From Certhia americana (Eukaryota > Chordata > Aves > Passeriformes > Certhiidae): 64,000 nt of DNA. The position numbers and the translations under genes are program-made. This document shows, one piece after another, positions 62,060 to 64,000 of this stretch (position 1 is the stretch's first letter; the number at the start of each line of letters is the position of its first letter). The stretch spans positions 127,357,133 to 127,421,132 of the forward strand of contig CM031858.1 of the NCBI GenBank assembly GCA_018697195.1, written 5' to 3'. The notes under the pieces are model-generated. The model was not told the origin of the DNA. It worked only from the letters and a program-made list of their open reading frames with translations, and did not search any database.

Positions 62060-64000
62060 ACAGCATGACTAAAAGTGGAAAATGAGGAAAGGCAAAGGAA
62101 CAGATCAAAAAAAAAAGGCCAACAGTGGCATGATGAAAAATGGGACACGGAGGGCAAGAATGAACACAAAGGTGACGATGAGGTAGCTGAAATATGGCAT
62201 GATGTTGCAACCATTTGAATGATCATGCAATCCACTATTCTGTTAAATTAAGCTTTGTTGTTTGCTATGCTACATGGTCCTCCAAAATAGAAGTTCCTTG
62301 TGACAACAGAATGTTCTGTACAGTTTTCTGTTTCCTGAAGAAAAGTACACGCTATCTGGGATCACTGACCTGTCAAGTCTGTACTTTACAGCTCTTCACT
62401 GATAAGAGATGGTGTTCTTTTTCAATGTTCATCTAACCATTCCCTTGTCTGCAGAGTTCCTTAAGTGTACATAACATACAGTTTCTTTTATAAACATCCA
62501 CGTAGAGCAGAAAAACACTTTTTCCATTCATTCTCACCTCAAATAATGCAAATCTTATCGGGTCTCATGCATGACACAAGTCTCTGAGTAGTCACAAACC
62601 TTTGCTTCAATGGGCCTTTATCAGACAGGTATCTACTTTTTTTCTGATTCTATTATTGTTACTGTTTGACAGGTTGTTCCTTTAAGAAATGTACCAAAGT
62701 GAGGATGTATTTATTGCATGAGCTTCAAAACCCCTGTGTCTGCCTTGAAGTTAAGGTTAATAAAGAAAACTCACTCTGCATAGAGGAGTATGACCTCTGT
62801 CTCACCCATGGTGCACAAGAAACTCTTACCAGCATGTCTGATTTGTCATAAGCACACATATTTCAGGTGTTGAGGAACCTGTTTACATCTTCACTGGCAT
62901 TCTTCATTCTCTTCATTGTCACTCAAATTAACATGGGTGCTTCTTCAAGCTGTTGAAGTAATTAACCAGAGTAAAATACATCTTCTCCAAAATTCTGGAA
63001 TATTGAACAAAATTCAGTGCCCCAATTACTACATGGATTATTCTTATATAGATTTGGGGGCGTAGTATTGACCTTTTTTCCAGTGTTTCAGAACCTGTCT
63101 TCAATAATCTTCACAAACACTCCTGTCTGCTTCTAAAATAGATTTCCTTGTTATCTGAATGTTATTCTTTTCCCTTCCTCTGTCCTTTCTGTACTTCTGA
63201 TTTTTATTCTAGTGCTTGAATGTCATCAACAAGTTGTTTTCCCCTTTTTTTCAAATCATTAACAAAGAAACTAAGAAAGACAATCTAAGGTGAGACATTT
63301 CTTCTTAATTCGATATTTTTATCTTTGACATTACACTTCTTTTGTGATCTTCTACACAGCTTTTAATCAAAATAACAATGTTTCTGTGTATCCAAAGTGA
63401 TTTGAATTATTTTTCAGGTTAGACTTAATTTTTCACTTCATCAAGAGATTTACTTAAGTGTTTCACATGTAGTGTTTCATTTTATATAGTGATTCTGTAA
63501 TTCTATCTTTTAAAAAATGAAATTATAGGAGCAAAATATTATCTACTTCCTTTATTGACATAAAATGCTTTTTCATATAGCAGAACTGCTGCATAGAAAA
63601 ACTAGTTGTGCTCTCATTCATCAGGAAGTGATATAGATGAATATAGAGAAAAAAATAAAGTAAAAAATGGGAAATAAATAAGAGGCAGAAAGGAAAAAAG
63701 AAATATACCAAAGTGAATAAGAAGTGTTTTGAACTGTGGTAAAAGAGTATCTATACTAATACTTACTTCTGACAGTAGTCAAGAAGAGGAAAAAGTTCAA
63801 TACAATTTACCAAATATATCTCCTTTCCTCTACCTTCTCCTGCTCTGGTTTCATGCTTGAAGCAATTTATGGTTCAGTGAGCTCCCATATCAGAGATTGA
63901 CAGACATTACTTTTAGGAATTTAACAGACTTCTTCAGCATTAAATGTCACAGTAAACTGGTTTTGTACTGTGCAAGTACCAGTACAGGATATTGCTTGTG

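Larger units (their letters stand above)
60201..64000. other. Unassigned AT-rich DNA
   Basis: No gene or transposon recognised. The first 280 bases are less AT-rich than the rest but match nothing I know. It contains a 37-bp tandem duplication (61157-61217) and an octamer tandem (62021-62059). Confidence 0.5.

Noticed and set aside
1..64000. CRISPR arrays, operons, prokaryotic promoters or phage modules
   Set aside because: The repeats present are eukaryotic retroelements and microsatellites; no spaced identical repeats or dense co-oriented ORFs exist.

Overview
The window reads as vertebrate nuclear DNA from a bird, most probably a passerine. It is AT-rich and CpG-poor, with no protein-coding gene, rRNA or functional tRNA gene that I can support. 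Short chance open frames are scattered over both strands. The only elements I can identify are retrotransposon relics and simple repeats. The organism call rests on CR1 LINE fragments ending in the avian ATTCTATG-type 3' octamers, on avian ERVL-type LTRs, and on one SINE at 51.62-51.76 kb made of a tRNA-Ile(AAT)-like head joined to a CR1 tail. That is the architecture of the TguSINE1-type SINEs described from passerines.

Layout. 0-7.5 kb: unique AT-rich DNA with one unusually long unassigned open frame on the minus strand (1337-2005). 7.5-8.7 kb: a compound AC/AT/ATATGT microsatellite, then a 3'-truncated ERVL-type LTR. 9.96-10.05 kb: a long TTA array. 11.65-12.32 kb: a nearly complete LTR of a second family. 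12.3-19.6 kb: unique DNA with small palindromes. 19.67-20.11 kb: a plus-strand CR1 3' end. 20.1-30.7 kb: mostly unrecognised sequence, including an LTR-like stretch near 24.1-24.6 kb. 30.7-35.9 kb: a cluster of four short CR1 pieces in both orientations. 35.9-42.4 kb: unique. 42.4-43.26 kb: a third LTR-type element. 44.6-45.18 kb: a full-length ERVL-type LTR on the minus strand, same family as the 8.3 kb copy. 49.78-50.38 kb: another ERVL-type LTR with a long ATT array beside its polyadenylation signal. 51.6 kb: the SINE. 58.93-60.20 kb: the largest element, a 5'-truncated minus-strand CR1 with a broken reverse-transcriptase remnant. 60.2-64 kb: unique.

Functionally this looks like intergenic or deep intronic DNA. 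All retroelements seen are truncated, solo or frameshifted and none looks able to move. Repeat identities come from recognising family sequence by eye, so names and edges are approximate and should be settled with RepeatMasker and an avian library. I did not find a convincing new biological system. The most notable items are the chimeric SINE, the 222-codon open frame, an 18-bp perfect hairpin, several perfect palindromes, and the ATT expansion inside an LTR.
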